DNA of 35,824 nucleotides from Trueperaceae bacterium (GTDB lineage: Bacteria; Deinococcota; Deinococci; Deinococcales; Trueperaceae). Shown here piece by piece: positions 8,567 to 18,013 of the stretch. The notes beneath the pieces were generated by a model. The model was not told where the DNA came from and did no database searches. It was given only the letters and a program-made list of their open reading frames with translations. Position 1 is the first letter of the stretch. Each line of letters begins with the position of its first letter. The position numbers and the translations under genes are program-made. The DNA lies in the NCBI GenBank assembly GCA_007695125.1, contig REEJ01000142.1, positions 1 to 35,824 on the forward strand, given 5' to 3'.

Positions 8567-10048
8567 CTAGAATTTCCCGCCCGTCCGGAAGCCGCCGCCG
8601 CCGATCCTGCCGCCGGTGCGGAAGCCGCCGCCGCCGAAGCCGCCGCTCGGAGGCCGCGGAAGCGAGGGAGCGCGCGGGATCGACGGCGGCCTGGGCGCCC
8701 CGCCACCGCTCGACCACGGCGACCCACGCCCGAAGCCGCCCGAGCCGAAGGTCGGGTTGCTGCGTTGCGGTGCCTGCCGGCGCTGCTGTTCCAGCACGCG
8801 CCACAGGGCGTCGCGGGTCATCGCGCCCTGCAGGAACTGCGCCAGCATCGTTGCGACGAGCGTGCCGTCGGCGAAGGTCGAGCCCGGCTGGTCCATCCGC
8901 TGGCGCGTGTAGTCGCTGCGCAGGCGCTCGAGCTCGCGCACGCGCTCGCGGTTGCGCGTCGCGACCTCCTTCAGCTCGCGGAGCGTGGCCTCGGTGGTCG
9001 TCCGGTCGCGCTCGAGGTCGAGCAGCCGCGCGACGATCGCGTCGTCCTCGGGGAACGGCGTCGCCAGCGCCTGGCGCCGCAGCGCCTGGAGGTCGTCGCG
9101 TCCGAGCTCGGAGGCGAGGAAGGCGAGCGCCTCGCGGTAGGCGTCGTCCTCGCCCTTGGCCGTGCGCTCGAGTGCGTCGTGCGCGGTGTCGCGCTCGAGC
9201 GCCAGCGCCGCAAGGCGCTCGTCGGCAGCGGCGAGGGCGGTGGCTGCCTCGTCCCGCGCGGCCTCGTGGGCGCTGACGCCGTCGGCGTCGCGTGCGGCAC
9301 GGTCGAGCGCAGCCAGCGCCGCGTGTGCCGCCTCGGCCCGTTCCGCCACCCGTTCGGCGTGCTCGTGCAGCCGCTCGGGCAGCTCCTGCAGCCGGGTGAA
9401 GTTCAGTCGCGCCGCGTCGAAGCCCACGTGCCGTGCGACCTTGCCGTCGAGCCAACGGATCGGCGGCATGGCGCGGTACGCGCTCGTGCCGAAGCGGCGG
9501 CGCCACAGGTACATGAAGAGCGGATCGTCGTGGTACGCGCGCTCCTTCTGGCTGCGCTCCTCCGCGCTCTGGGCGGCCTTCTCGGCGGCGTGGTCAGCGG
9601 TGCGCGCGGCCTCCCGAGCCGCCGCGCGCGCCGCCCGGTAGGCCTCGTCGTCGTCGAGCCGCGCCTGCGTCGCCGCCTCCGCCTCGTCCAGGGCGGCCTC
9701 GGCATCCTCGAGGACGTCGGCGAGGCGTTCGCGCTCACCCTCCGTGGCGCCCGCCTCGGTGGCCAGCCGATCGAGGTCGGCGTGCAGCGCGTCGATGCGC
9801 TCCTGGCGGCGCTCGAGCATCGCCAGCACGCGGGCATCGGCGTCGGCGACACGCTGCGCCGTGCGGTCGCGCTCCAGGTGCTCGAGGCGCAGCCGAGCCA
9901 GGGCCTCGATGGCTTCGCCGCGGCCGACGTCGACCTCGGCGAGACGGCGGCTCGCCTCCGACAGCCGCCGCTCGACGTCGTCCAGTCGCTTCTGCTCCTT
10001 GGCGATCGCGCCTTGGATGGTCCCCAGCGCCTGCCGCCCCGTGGTCAT
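8567..10048 (-). CDS. coiled-coil protein with Gly/Phe/Arg/Pro-rich C-terminal tail, function unknown
   Basis: Start MTTGRQALGTIQGAIAKEQKRLDDVERRL with GAGGAGG RBS (preferred over ORF track start 10081); long Ala/Glu/Arg heptad-like segments; tail GGFGGGGFRTGGRIGGGGFRTGGKF. Confidence 0.75.
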   Translation of the reverse strand: MTTGRQALGTIQGAIAKEQKRLDDVERRLSEASRRLAEVDVGRGEAIEALARLRLEHLERDRTAQRVADADARVLAMLERRQERIDALHADLDRLATEAGATEGERERLADVLEDAEAALDEAEAATQARLDDDEAYRAARAAAREAARTADHAAEKAAQSAEERSQKERAYHDDPLFMYLWRRRFGTSAYRAMPPIRWLDGKVARHVGFDAARLNFTRLQELPERLHEHAERVAERAEAAHAALAALDRAARDADGVSAHEAARDEAATALAAADERLAALALERDTAHDALERTAKGEDDAYREALAFLASELGRDDLQALRRQALATPFPEDDAIVARLLDLERDRTTTEATLRELKEVATRNRERVRELERLRSDYTRQRMDQPGSTFADGTLVATMLAQFLQGAMTRDALWRVLEQQRRQAPQRSNPTFGSGGFGRGSPWSSGGGAPRPPSIPRAPSLPRPPSGGFGGGGFRTGGRIGGGGFRTGGKF

Positions 10049-10058
10049 GAGGACCTCC

Positions 10059-10994
10059 TCACCATCGCGTGATCGCCCCACCGCTGGTCGGGATGGTGTA
10101 CTCGGGCGCCAGCGCGCCGGCGCGCTTCGCGCCCACGAGGCGGTCCTCGATGATCCCGTCGGCCGCCTTGTCGGCGGCGACGCGCTCGAACACCTCCTGC
10201 GGGACGCGCAGGCCCCACGTGCTCACGCGCTCGACGCGCCCGGTCTCCTCGTTGGTCACCTCGACCCGCACCGGCCTGCCGGCGTCGTCGACGGCCTCGA
10301 CGATCAGGTAGTAGTTGCGCGCCGCCGTGTTCACGTCCGGCACGCGCCAGACGCCGCTCACGGCGTTCGGCCCAGCCGCGATCACGAGCTCGTAGCGCTG
10401 CTCCAGCAGCGCCGCGAGCGATGCCAGCGCGTCGACCTCGACGCGTGCGGCAGCGGTGTCGCCGCGCTGCAGTGCGGCCTCGCCTGCAGCGAGCATCGCT
10501 GCTGCGCGCTGCAGCGCGGCGGGGGCGTCCGTGCCGGACGTGACCCGGGCGTGCACCGAGCTCAGGTCGGCGGCGAGCGCCTGGCGTGGCACCACCACCG
10601 TGGCGTGACGCACGCCCAACACGAGGGCGATCACCGCGACCACGACGACGGCGAGCGCCGCCAGCGAGGCGCGGTGCACGTACAGTCGCGCCAGCGTGGT
10701 CGCGAACCCTGGTGGCGGCGGACGGTAGGCGAAGCGGTCCTCGCGCAACGCCGCGACACCGGCCGCGAGTACGTGCTCGGGCACGTCGATCCCCTGCGCG
10801 GCGTAGGTCGCGCGCAGCCGTTCGATCAGCGCCGCCTCGCGCACCTCGCCCTGCAGTTCCTGCTCGACGAGCCCCTGTCGGTGTCGCAGCGTGTCGACGA
10901 CGTCCATGGCGAGCATGACCTCGTCGAGCGCGACGCCGCTGGTCTGCGGCGCTGCGCCGGCCGCCGCGGGGGTGGGTGCGACCGCGTCCGTCAC
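10059..10994 (-). CDS. DUF6384-like single-TM protein
   Basis: VALDEVMLAMDVVDTLRHRQGLVEQELQG; TM segment ASLAALAVVVVAVIALVLGV; C-terminal NYYLIVEAVDDAGRPVRVEVTNEETG...TWGLRVPQEVFERVAADKAADGIIEDRLVGAKRAG. Confidence 0.7.
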   Translation of the reverse strand: MTDAVAPTPAAAGAAPQTSGVALDEVMLAMDVVDTLRHRQGLVEQELQGEVREAALIERLRATYAAQGIDVPEHVLAAGVAALREDRFAYRPPPPGFATTLARLYVHRASLAALAVVVVAVIALVLGVRHATVVVPRQALAADLSSVHARVTSGTDAPAALQRAAAMLAAGEAALQRGDTAAARVEVDALASLAALLEQRYELVIAAGPNAVSGVWRVPDVNTAARNYYLIVEAVDDAGRPVRVEVTNEETGRVERVSTWGLRVPQEVFERVAADKAADGIIEDRLVGAKRAGALAPEYTIPTSGGAITRW

Positions 10995-11001
10995 GGGCGC
11001 C

Positions 11002-12168
11002 TCAGAGCGCCGCGGACTGCGCCAGCTTGGCCAGGCGGCGCTTGCCGTCCTCGACGGCGCCGGCGATCTCCTGTGCGTTCACCGTGCTGTGGACCCGCAT
11101 CTCCTCGATGATCTCGCGCGAGCGCGACTGGTAGTCCACCACGGCGTCGACGAGCCGTTTGACGGCGTCCGCCCGGATCGTCGGCCCGTACCCGGCCCGC
11201 AGTGCCTCCTCTTGGACCTTGCCGCCCATGTCGGCCAGGACCTCGAGCGATTGGCTCACGCCCTCCTTCATCGCGTCGAGGGTCCGGGTCGCCTCGTGCA
11301 GGCCCGTGAGTCCGCTGAACGACGCGGTCAGCGCCGTGAGCACCGTCTCGTTCGTGCCGAAGAAGCTGACCGCCTGCGCGTTCACGCGCTCCTTGGCGGT
11401 GTGCGACTGCATCATCCGGCCCATCACCACTTCGGAGGTGTTGTAGCTGATGGTCAGGTTGTCGGCCAGGTCCTTGGCGATCTGATAGCGGCGGTCCGAG
11501 GCCTGGAGCGCCCTGACGGCCTCGTCGCGCGCCAGTTCGAGCCGCGCCCGCGCGGCCGCGTCGTCGCCCTCCGCCTGCTCGACCGCCTGCATCGAGGCAC
11601 CCACGGCGTCCTTGGCGGCCTGCCGCTGGGCCTCGGCCGTGTCGAGCACCTCGAAGGCGAGCACCTCCGCCTGCTTGAGCGCGCCGCGGAAGTCCTGGTA
11701 GGCCTCGAGGATGGTCCGCTCGCGACGGATCTGGTCGAGCGACGACGCGCTGACCTCGAGGTAGGTGCGCTTGATGCGGTCGAAGCGTTGTGCGATGTCG
11801 CCGCGCGTGACCTTCATCCACACGTTCGCGAGCCGCTCGAAGGTCGAGATGCGACCGTCCTCGACCTGATCGACCATCGCCTTGGCGTCGTCGCGGATGC
11901 TGTTGAAGTCGTTGACGATGCGCTCGTAGCGGGTGCCGATCTCCATCGCAGCGACCTGCTCGCGCACCACCTCGTTGAAGAGCGACGCCTGGGCCAGCGT
12001 GCGGGTGATGGCCACCACGCGGTCCTCGTCGAGGTCGCTGATCTGCTGCAGCAGCGCGACGATGGGGGCCTCATGGCTCGCTGCGCCTTCGGGCACCAGG
12101 CCGAGGTTGCGCAGGGCCTGCATGGCCCGGTCCAGGTAGGCGAGGGGCGTGGGCGATTCGACGGTCAT
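11002..12168 (-). CDS. alpha-helical protein of the family usually annotated 'cell surface protein' (possibly TelA-like), function unknown
   Basis: SFFGTNETVLTALTASFSGLTGLHEATRTLDAMKEGVSQSLEVLADMGGKVQEEALRAGYGPTIRADAVKRLVDAVVDYQSRSREIIEEMR. Confidence 0.65.
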   Translation of the reverse strand: MTVESPTPLAYLDRAMQALRNLGLVPEGAASHEAPIVALLQQISDLDEDRVVAITRTLAQASLFNEVVREQVAAMEIGTRYERIVNDFNSIRDDAKAMVDQVEDGRISTFERLANVWMKVTRGDIAQRFDRIKRTYLEVSASSLDQIRRERTILEAYQDFRGALKQAEVLAFEVLDTAEAQRQAAKDAVGASMQAVEQAEGDDAAARARLELARDEAVRALQASDRRYQIAKDLADNLTISYNTSEVVMGRMMQSHTAKERVNAQAVSFFGTNETVLTALTASFSGLTGLHEATRTLDAMKEGVSQSLEVLADMGGKVQEEALRAGYGPTIRADAVKRLVDAVVDYQSRSREIIEEMRVHSTVNAQEIAGAVEDGKRRLAKLAQSAAL

Positions 12169-12623
12169 ATCGGCCTCCCGGGCGCCGCGGCGCCGCGGGC
12201 GATCCAGGCTGGCGGCGCGTGCATGGCTCCATCATCGTCGTGACGCGACGGCGCGGCAAGGGGGGGTCCTCGGCGAGCACATCCACACTGATCCGGCCGG
12301 CCGCGTGCGCGTCGTTGAGTATCATGGTGACGAGTCGCCCGCCTGGGCGGACGCCTCTTGGCCTGCCTCGCTGCAGCCTCGAGCGCAGCGGCGTGGTTCG
12401 AGTGCGTGGCTGCGCTGGACCGGGAGCGGCTGCGGGGCATCGCGCGTCGGCCCTCGCTCGATCTCGCCGACCCGGTTCGCGGGGCGGCGGGAAGTCCGAC
12501 CTGCGCACGCTCCTCCTCGCTGTCGATCCCACCGCGCACCACCTCGAGCAGTGCATCGTGGTGCGTCGCTTGCTCGGTGCCTGACCGCTGCGTCAGGGCT
12601 GGGCTTCGGCAAAGGAGGGACCC

Positions 12624-13907
12624 ATGCGCAACGTCTTCGTCCTCGCGCTCGACGCCTTCAACCGCCGGCAGCTCGAGCGGGTGGAACGGGCCAGCGATTA
12701 CCGCTTCCATCCGCTGCTCGGGTTCGAGGATGTCAAGCTCGGTCACCACGGCAAGATCCCGGAGATCATCGAGCGTGCAAGCGACGAGCTCGAGCGCTTC
12801 GCCCGCACCGGCGGCTCGGTCGACGGCATCATCGGCTTCTGGGACTTCCCCGTCCAGACGCTGGTGCCGATCCTGCGTGCCAGGCGTGGGCTGCCCGGGC
12901 CGACGCTCGAGAGCGTGTTCAAGTGCGAGCACAAGTACTGGAGCCGGCTCGAGCAGCGCGAGGTGGTGCCCGATCAGGTCCCGAGCTTCACGACCTTCGA
13001 TCCGCACGCGCACGATGTGGCCATCGAGCTCGAGCCCCCCTATTGGGTGAAGCCCGTCAAGTCGGCGGCGTCCCAACTCTGCTTCCTCATCGAGACCGAC
13101 GCCGATCTCGAGCATGCCCTGGCGGCTCTACGCCAAGGCATCGAGCGGTTCGGGGTCTCTTTCGACCAGTTGCTGTCGTACGCGGACCTGCCCGACGAGG
13201 TGGCGGCCGTCACCGGTCATCACTGCATCGCCGAGACCGCCCTGACCGGCGACCGTTACACGCTGTCGGGCTACGCGGTAGACGGCGAGGTGGTGATCTA
13301 CGGCGTTGTCGACTCGCTCACCTATCCGGGCAGGTCGTCTTTCGCGCGCTTCCAGTACCCTTCGAAGGCGCCTGCTGCGCTCAAGGAGCGGATGATCGCG
13401 AGCGCGACGACGGTCATCCGGCGGATCGGTTTCGATCGTGAAGCGTTCAACATCGAGTTCCTGCACGACCGTTCGCGCGATCTGCTGGGGCTGCTCGAGA
13501 TCAACCCGCGCATGTCGCAGTCCCACGGCGATCTGTACGCGAGGGTCGACGGCCTGCCCAACCAGAAGATCGTCAGCGACCTCGCGGTCGGCCGGAGACC
13601 CGAGTTCCCGCGACGCCAGGGGGCGTACGCCTACGCGGCCAAGTGCTACCTGCGCCAGTTCACGGATGCCGTCGTGACCCGCGTCCCCGACGCCGAGGGC
13701 ATCGCACGAATCGAGCGCGAGGTCGATGGAGCCCTGATCGACCTCAAGGTCGCGGAGGGTATGCGGCTCTCGGAGCTGTCCGGGCAGGACGCCTACAGCT
13801 ACGCGCTGGCGTGGATCTACGTCGGCGGTGACTCCGAGGAGGCGCTGCAGGATGCGTACGCGCGCTGCGTCCAGGGGCTCGGCATCGGCCTCGAGATGCG
13901 AGCGTGA
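12624..13907 (+). CDS. ATP-grasp domain protein (carboxylate-amine ligase-like)
   Basis: PPYWVKPVKSAASQLCF, HCIAETALTGDRYTLSGYAVDGEVVIYGVVDS, FNIEFLHDRSRDLLGLLEINPRMSQSHGDLY; AAAGGAGGG RBS. Confidence 0.85.
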   Translation: MRNVFVLALDAFNRRQLERVERASDYRFHPLLGFEDVKLGHHGKIPEIIERASDELERFARTGGSVDGIIGFWDFPVQTLVPILRARRGLPGPTLESVFKCEHKYWSRLEQREVVPDQVPSFTTFDPHAHDVAIELEPPYWVKPVKSAASQLCFLIETDADLEHALAALRQGIERFGVSFDQLLSYADLPDEVAAVTGHHCIAETALTGDRYTLSGYAVDGEVVIYGVVDSLTYPGRSSFARFQYPSKAPAALKERMIASATTVIRRIGFDREAFNIEFLHDRSRDLLGLLEINPRMSQSHGDLYARVDGLPNQKIVSDLAVGRRPEFPRRQGAYAYAAKCYLRQFTDAVVTRVPDAEGIARIEREVDGALIDLKVAEGMRLSELSGQDAYSYALAWIYVGGDSEEALQDAYARCVQGLGIGLEMRA

Positions 13908-15943
13908 GTGCGATGCGGCATCGCAGCGATCTGGCGAACCGGGTACGGGAGATCGATCACGTCCTGATCACCATGCCGGACGGTGCCCGCCTGGCCGCCC
14001 GCCTGTGGCTCCCGGAAGGCGCCGAGAGCGCACCCGTCCCCGCGATCCTCGAGTACATTCCCTACCGCCAGCGCGACTCGACAGCGGGCCGCGACTCGCT
14101 CAACCACCGGTACTTCGCCGGCTTCGGGTATGCCTGCGTCCGCGTCGACCTGCGTGGCAGCGGCGACTCCGATGGCGTGCTGGCGGACGAGTACCTCGAG
14201 CAGGAGCTCGCTGACGGCGAGGCCGTGCTGCGCTGGATCGCAGCGCAGCCGTGGTGCGACGGTGCCGTCGGCATGATCGGGATCTCCTGGGGAGGCTTCA
14301 ACGGGCTGCAGCTCGCCGCACGGCAGCCGCCGGAGCTCAAAGCGATCATCACCCTGTGCTCCACCGACGACCGCTACGCCGACGACGTGCACTACATGGG
14401 AGGCTGCCTGCTCGGCGACAACCTCTCGTGGGCGTCGACGATGTTCGCCTACAACTCGCTGCCGCCCGACCCCGAGTGCGTCGGGGAGCGCTGGCGCGAC
14501 ATGTGGCTCGAGCGTCTCTCCGGCAGCGGCTTATGGCTCGACACCTGGTTGCGCCACCAGCACCGCGACGACTACTGGAAGCACGGCTCGGTCTGCGAGG
14601 ACTACTCGGCCATTCGCTGCCCGGTCATGGCGGTGAGTGGCTGGGCCGACGGCTACTCCAACGCGGTCTTCCGGTTGCTGGAAGGGCTCACCGTGCCCCG
14701 CCTCGGGCTCGTCGGGCCGTGGAGCCACATGTACCCGCACCTCGGCGTGCCCGGACCCGCCATCGGCTTCTTGCAGGAGGCAGTGCGCTGGTGGGATCGG
14801 TGGCTCCGTGGCGAGGACAACGACGTCATGGAGGAACCGATGCTGCGCATCTGGAAGCAGGACACGGTGTCGCCATTCACCGCCTACGACCACCGCCCCG
14901 GACGCTGGGTGGGGGAGCCCCACTGGCCCTCCGAGCGAGTCGGGCCACGCCGCTACCGGCTCGCGCCGTACACCCTGGTGGATCCGGACGAGGACATGCC
15001 GCAGACCGTCCACGCAGCCGACTTGGCCATCAGCTCGCCGCTCTCCGTGGGCCTCTTCGCAGGCAAGTGGTGCTCGTACGCAGGCGCACCGGACCTCCCT
15101 GGTGACCAGCGCGAGGAGGACGGCGGCGCGCTCGTCTTCGACAGCTCGCCGCTGGAGACCGAGGTCGAGGTGCTGGGGATGCCTCTGGTCGAGCTGGAAC
15201 TCAGTTCCGATCGCCCCGTCGCGATGGTGGCGGTGCGGCTCTCCGAGGTCTTGCCGCACGGTGCCGTGACGCGGCTCACCTACGGCCTGCTGAACCTCAC
15301 CCACCGCAACTCCCACGAGCGTCCCGAACTGCTCGAGCCGAACCGCCGTTGCCGTGTGACCGTGCCGCTCAACGCGCTCGCGCAGCGCTTCGCGCCAGGG
15401 ACGCGCCTGCGGCTCGCGATCTCGACGAGCTACTGGCCCATCGCGTGGCTACCGCCCGAGAGCGTGACGCTGACGCTGCACACCGAGGGCTGCTCACTGC
15501 TGCTCCCGGTGCGAGACGTGCCCGAACCAGACCCAGCGCCAACGTTCGAGCCGCCCGAGGCCGGCGAGCCGCGCCGCGAGACGCAGCTCGCGCCCATGCG
15601 CCAAGACTGGCTGGTGAAGCGTTACCTCGACTCGGACGTCTCGACGCTCGAGGTGATCCAGGACAAGGGCACGCGCCGGATCGACGACATCGGTCTCGAG
15701 GTCACGACCAAGGCGGTCGAGTCCTACAGCTACCAGGCCGAGGACGTCACCAGCGCGCGCGGCGAGACCGAGTGGAGGCGCCGGCTGCGTCGCGGCGACT
15801 GGTGCATCGAGACCCGTACCCGAACGGTGCTCACCTGCACCCGCAGCCATTTCCTGATCGAGGCCGAGCTCGACGCGTTCGAGGGCGAACGGCGCGTGTT
15901 CAGCCGCAACTGGCACCTCCGGGTGCCGCGCACGTTCGTGTAG
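13904..15943 (+). CDS. CocE/NonD (S15-like) family hydrolase
   Basis: MPDGARLAARLWLPEGAESAPVPAILEYIPYRQRD, RGSGDSDG, GMIGISWGGFNGLQLAARQPPELKAI, C-terminal jelly-roll-like block; GTGA 4-bp overlap with upstream ATP-grasp gene. Confidence 0.93.
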   Translation: MSAMRHRSDLANRVREIDHVLITMPDGARLAARLWLPEGAESAPVPAILEYIPYRQRDSTAGRDSLNHRYFAGFGYACVRVDLRGSGDSDGVLADEYLEQELADGEAVLRWIAAQPWCDGAVGMIGISWGGFNGLQLAARQPPELKAIITLCSTDDRYADDVHYMGGCLLGDNLSWASTMFAYNSLPPDPECVGERWRDMWLERLSGSGLWLDTWLRHQHRDDYWKHGSVCEDYSAIRCPVMAVSGWADGYSNAVFRLLEGLTVPRLGLVGPWSHMYPHLGVPGPAIGFLQEAVRWWDRWLRGEDNDVMEEPMLRIWKQDTVSPFTAYDHRPGRWVGEPHWPSERVGPRRYRLAPYTLVDPDEDMPQTVHAADLAISSPLSVGLFAGKWCSYAGAPDLPGDQREEDGGALVFDSSPLETEVEVLGMPLVELELSSDRPVAMVAVRLSEVLPHGAVTRLTYGLLNLTHRNSHERPELLEPNRRCRVTVPLNALAQRFAPGTRLRLAISTSYWPIAWLPPESVTLTLHTEGCSLLLPVRDVPEPDPAPTFEPPEAGEPRRETQLAPMRQDWLVKRYLDSDVSTLEVIQDKGTRRIDDIGLEVTTKAVESYSYQAEDVTSARGETEWRRRLRRGDWCIETRTRTVLTCTRSHFLIEAELDAFEGERRVFSRNWHLRVPRTFV

Positions 15944-16020
15944 CGCTCGCTCGGCGGTCCGTGTGCGTCGGCACGGTCCGTTGCGGCGCCGTCGGCGGGG
16001 CGGTCGGTAGCCATGACCGC

Positions 16021-16248
16021 ACGCACTATGTATCCTGGAGTGACGATCCGCTGAGCGCACGCACCGAAGCCTGGGACGAGGTTCGGCTGCAGCGAGACGA
16101 GGACGGTTGGGACGGACGCATCCGTACCCACACCTCGTTCATGGCCGACGCTACCCACGTTCACACGCGCTGCGAGGTCGAGGCTTCCCCAGGTGCGGAA
16201 CATGTGCTCGAGCCGTCGATCGAGCGGAGCTTCGAACGCGACGATGCC
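16021..16248 (+). pseudogene. C-terminal remnant of a second CocE/NonD-type hydrolase
   Basis: In-frame peptide YVSWSDDPLSARTEAWDEVRLQRDEDGWDGRIRTHTSFMADATHVHTRCEVEASPGAEHVLEPSIERSFERD aligns by eye with the intact neighbour's C-terminus (YQAEDVTSARGETEWRRRLRRGDWCIETRTRTVLTCTRSHFLIEAELDAFEGERRVFSRNW); no N-terminal domains present. Confidence 0.55.
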
Positions 16249-16346
16249 CGACGCCGTCGGACGTGCGTTCGTGCCCAGCGACTTGCGGGCCTCGTGGCCC
16301 ATCACCGCGCCCAACCGTTGGGCGCTCGGAGCGAAGGAGGATCCTC

Positions 16347-17897
16347 ATGATCGAGCGTCATCATTCGAGCCGGCGACCGTCCTGGCGACCGCGTGCGCTG
16401 TTCGTGCTCGCGCTCGCCGCCCTGCTCGGCAGCGCCACGGTGCTCGCCGCGAGCGACGAGACCCTCAGCGTCCGCGCCCGCAACGGCGCCGACATCAACA
16501 CGATGGACCCGGCGTTCTACCAGGGCAACGAGGAGTACAACGTCGACATGGTGCTCTACAGCAAGCTGGCGCGCTTCGCGCCGAACAGCACCGAGTTGGT
16601 GCTCGACGCCGCCGAGTCGCTCGAACTCAGCGACGACGGCACCGTGGTCGAGTTCCGCTTGCGCGAGGGCATCCAGTTCCACCACGGGTACGGCGAGATG
16701 ACCAGCGAGGACGTGAAGTTCTCGTTCGAGCGCATCGCCGATCCCGACAACGACTCGCCCTACGCATCGGAGTGGAGCGCGCTCGTGGAGGTCGAGACCA
16801 TCGATCGCTACTCCGGCCGCATCATCCTCGACGACGTCTACGCCCCGCTGCTCAGCTCGTCGATCCCCTTCACCACGGGCAGCATCGTCAGCAAGGCGGC
16901 CTTCGAGGACCGCGGGGAGCAGTTCGCCACGCAGCCCGTGGGCTCGGGCCCGTACTACTGGGCGTCCTGGGAGCCCAACCAGCGACTCGTGCTCGAGCGC
17001 TTCGACGATTACTACGGCGAGGCGCCGCACTTCAAGACCATCGAGGTGCTGCCGATCCTGGACCCGCTGATCGCGGAGTTCTCGTTCGACGTCGGCGAGA
17101 TCGACGCCACCGAGGTGTCGCTCGAGTCCGTGGACCGCTACCTCCAGGACGACACCGTGGTCGTGAACGTGCTCGACACGCTTCGTTACCACTGGCTCAG
17201 CTTCAACACCCAGGCAGCGCCCTTCGACGACGTACGCGTGCGTGAAGCCGTCCGCTACGCGGTCGACGTCGACGAGGTCCTCACCGGCGCGTACAACGAC
17301 GTCCCCAACCGCGCCAACACGATGCTCGCCCCCGACATCCTCGGGCACTGGGCCGACGCCCCCGCCTACCAGCCGGACCTGGAGCGCGCGCGGGAGTTGC
17401 TCGCCGAGGCCGGCTACCCCGACGGGTTCAGCACCACCCTCATCACCGACGACGTGCCCGTGCACCAGCAATCGGTGGCGATCATCCAGCAGCAACTGCG
17501 CCGCATCGGCATCGACGCCAGCATCCGCATCGTCCAGAGCATGTTCGAGACGATCGGTCAGGGGGGCGCCGAGGGCATGCACTACGCCAGCTTCTCGGCC
17601 GTGCTCGACCCCGGCTACTGGTTCGAGTGGTTCTCCTGCGACCAGATCGGCGCGTGGAACTACTGGCAGTGGTGCAACGAGGAGTACGACGAGCTGAAGG
17701 ACCGTGCCGCCCGCACGGCCGAGCCCGAGGAGCGCGCGGCGTACTACGTGCGCATGCAGCAACTCATCGACGAGGACGTGGCCGCCATCTGGACCACGAA
17801 CGGCGCCAGCATCTACGTGCATCGCGCCGGTGAACTCGATCCCGCGTTCGTGGCCATGTACGCCCAGTACATGTACTGGACCGGGCCCGTGGACTGA
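16347..17897 (+). CDS. ABC transporter substrate-binding protein, family 5 (peptide/opine type)
   Basis: Start after GGAGG at 16336-16340; signal RALFVLALAALLGSATVLAA; DINTMDPAFYQGNEEYNVDMVLYSKLARF; QPVGSGPYYWASWEPNQRLVLERFDDYYGEAPHF; DDVRVREAVRYAVD. Confidence 0.95.
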   Translation: MIERHHSSRRPSWRPRALFVLALAALLGSATVLAASDETLSVRARNGADINTMDPAFYQGNEEYNVDMVLYSKLARFAPNSTELVLDAAESLELSDDGTVVEFRLREGIQFHHGYGEMTSEDVKFSFERIADPDNDSPYASEWSALVEVETIDRYSGRIILDDVYAPLLSSSIPFTTGSIVSKAAFEDRGEQFATQPVGSGPYYWASWEPNQRLVLERFDDYYGEAPHFKTIEVLPILDPLIAEFSFDVGEIDATEVSLESVDRYLQDDTVVVNVLDTLRYHWLSFNTQAAPFDDVRVREAVRYAVDVDEVLTGAYNDVPNRANTMLAPDILGHWADAPAYQPDLERARELLAEAGYPDGFSTTLITDDVPVHQQSVAIIQQQLRRIGIDASIRIVQSMFETIGQGGAEGMHYASFSAVLDPGYWFEWFSCDQIGAWNYWQWCNEEYDELKDRAARTAEPEERAAYYVRMQQLIDEDVAAIWTTNGASIYVHRAGELDPAFVAMYAQYMYWTGPVD

Positions 17898-17914
17898 ACG
17901 GACGCTCCGGTGAC

Positions 17915-17942
17915 GCGCCGCGGGGCATCGCGCCCGCGGCGC
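17915..17942 (+). promoter_or_regulatory. stem-loop between SBP and permease genes
   Basis: Perfect 10-bp stem GCGCCGCGGG (17915-17924)/CCCGCGGCGC (17933-17942), 8-nt loop. Confidence 0.65.
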
Positions 17943-18013
17943 GAGCCCGCGCGCGCCACCACCATGACGCTTTCCGAACCACGAGCCGCTCCTCCTGAAG
18001 GTCGACGGGCGCC

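Noticed and set aside
12169-12623. ORFs in the ~455-bp divergent intergenic gap (e.g. 12219..12584 +, 12322..12612 -)
   Set aside because: Ser/Arg/Ala-rich composition and no family motif; a fragment such as WFECVAALDRERLRGIARRPSLDLADPVRGAA might be a decayed gene but evidence is too weak
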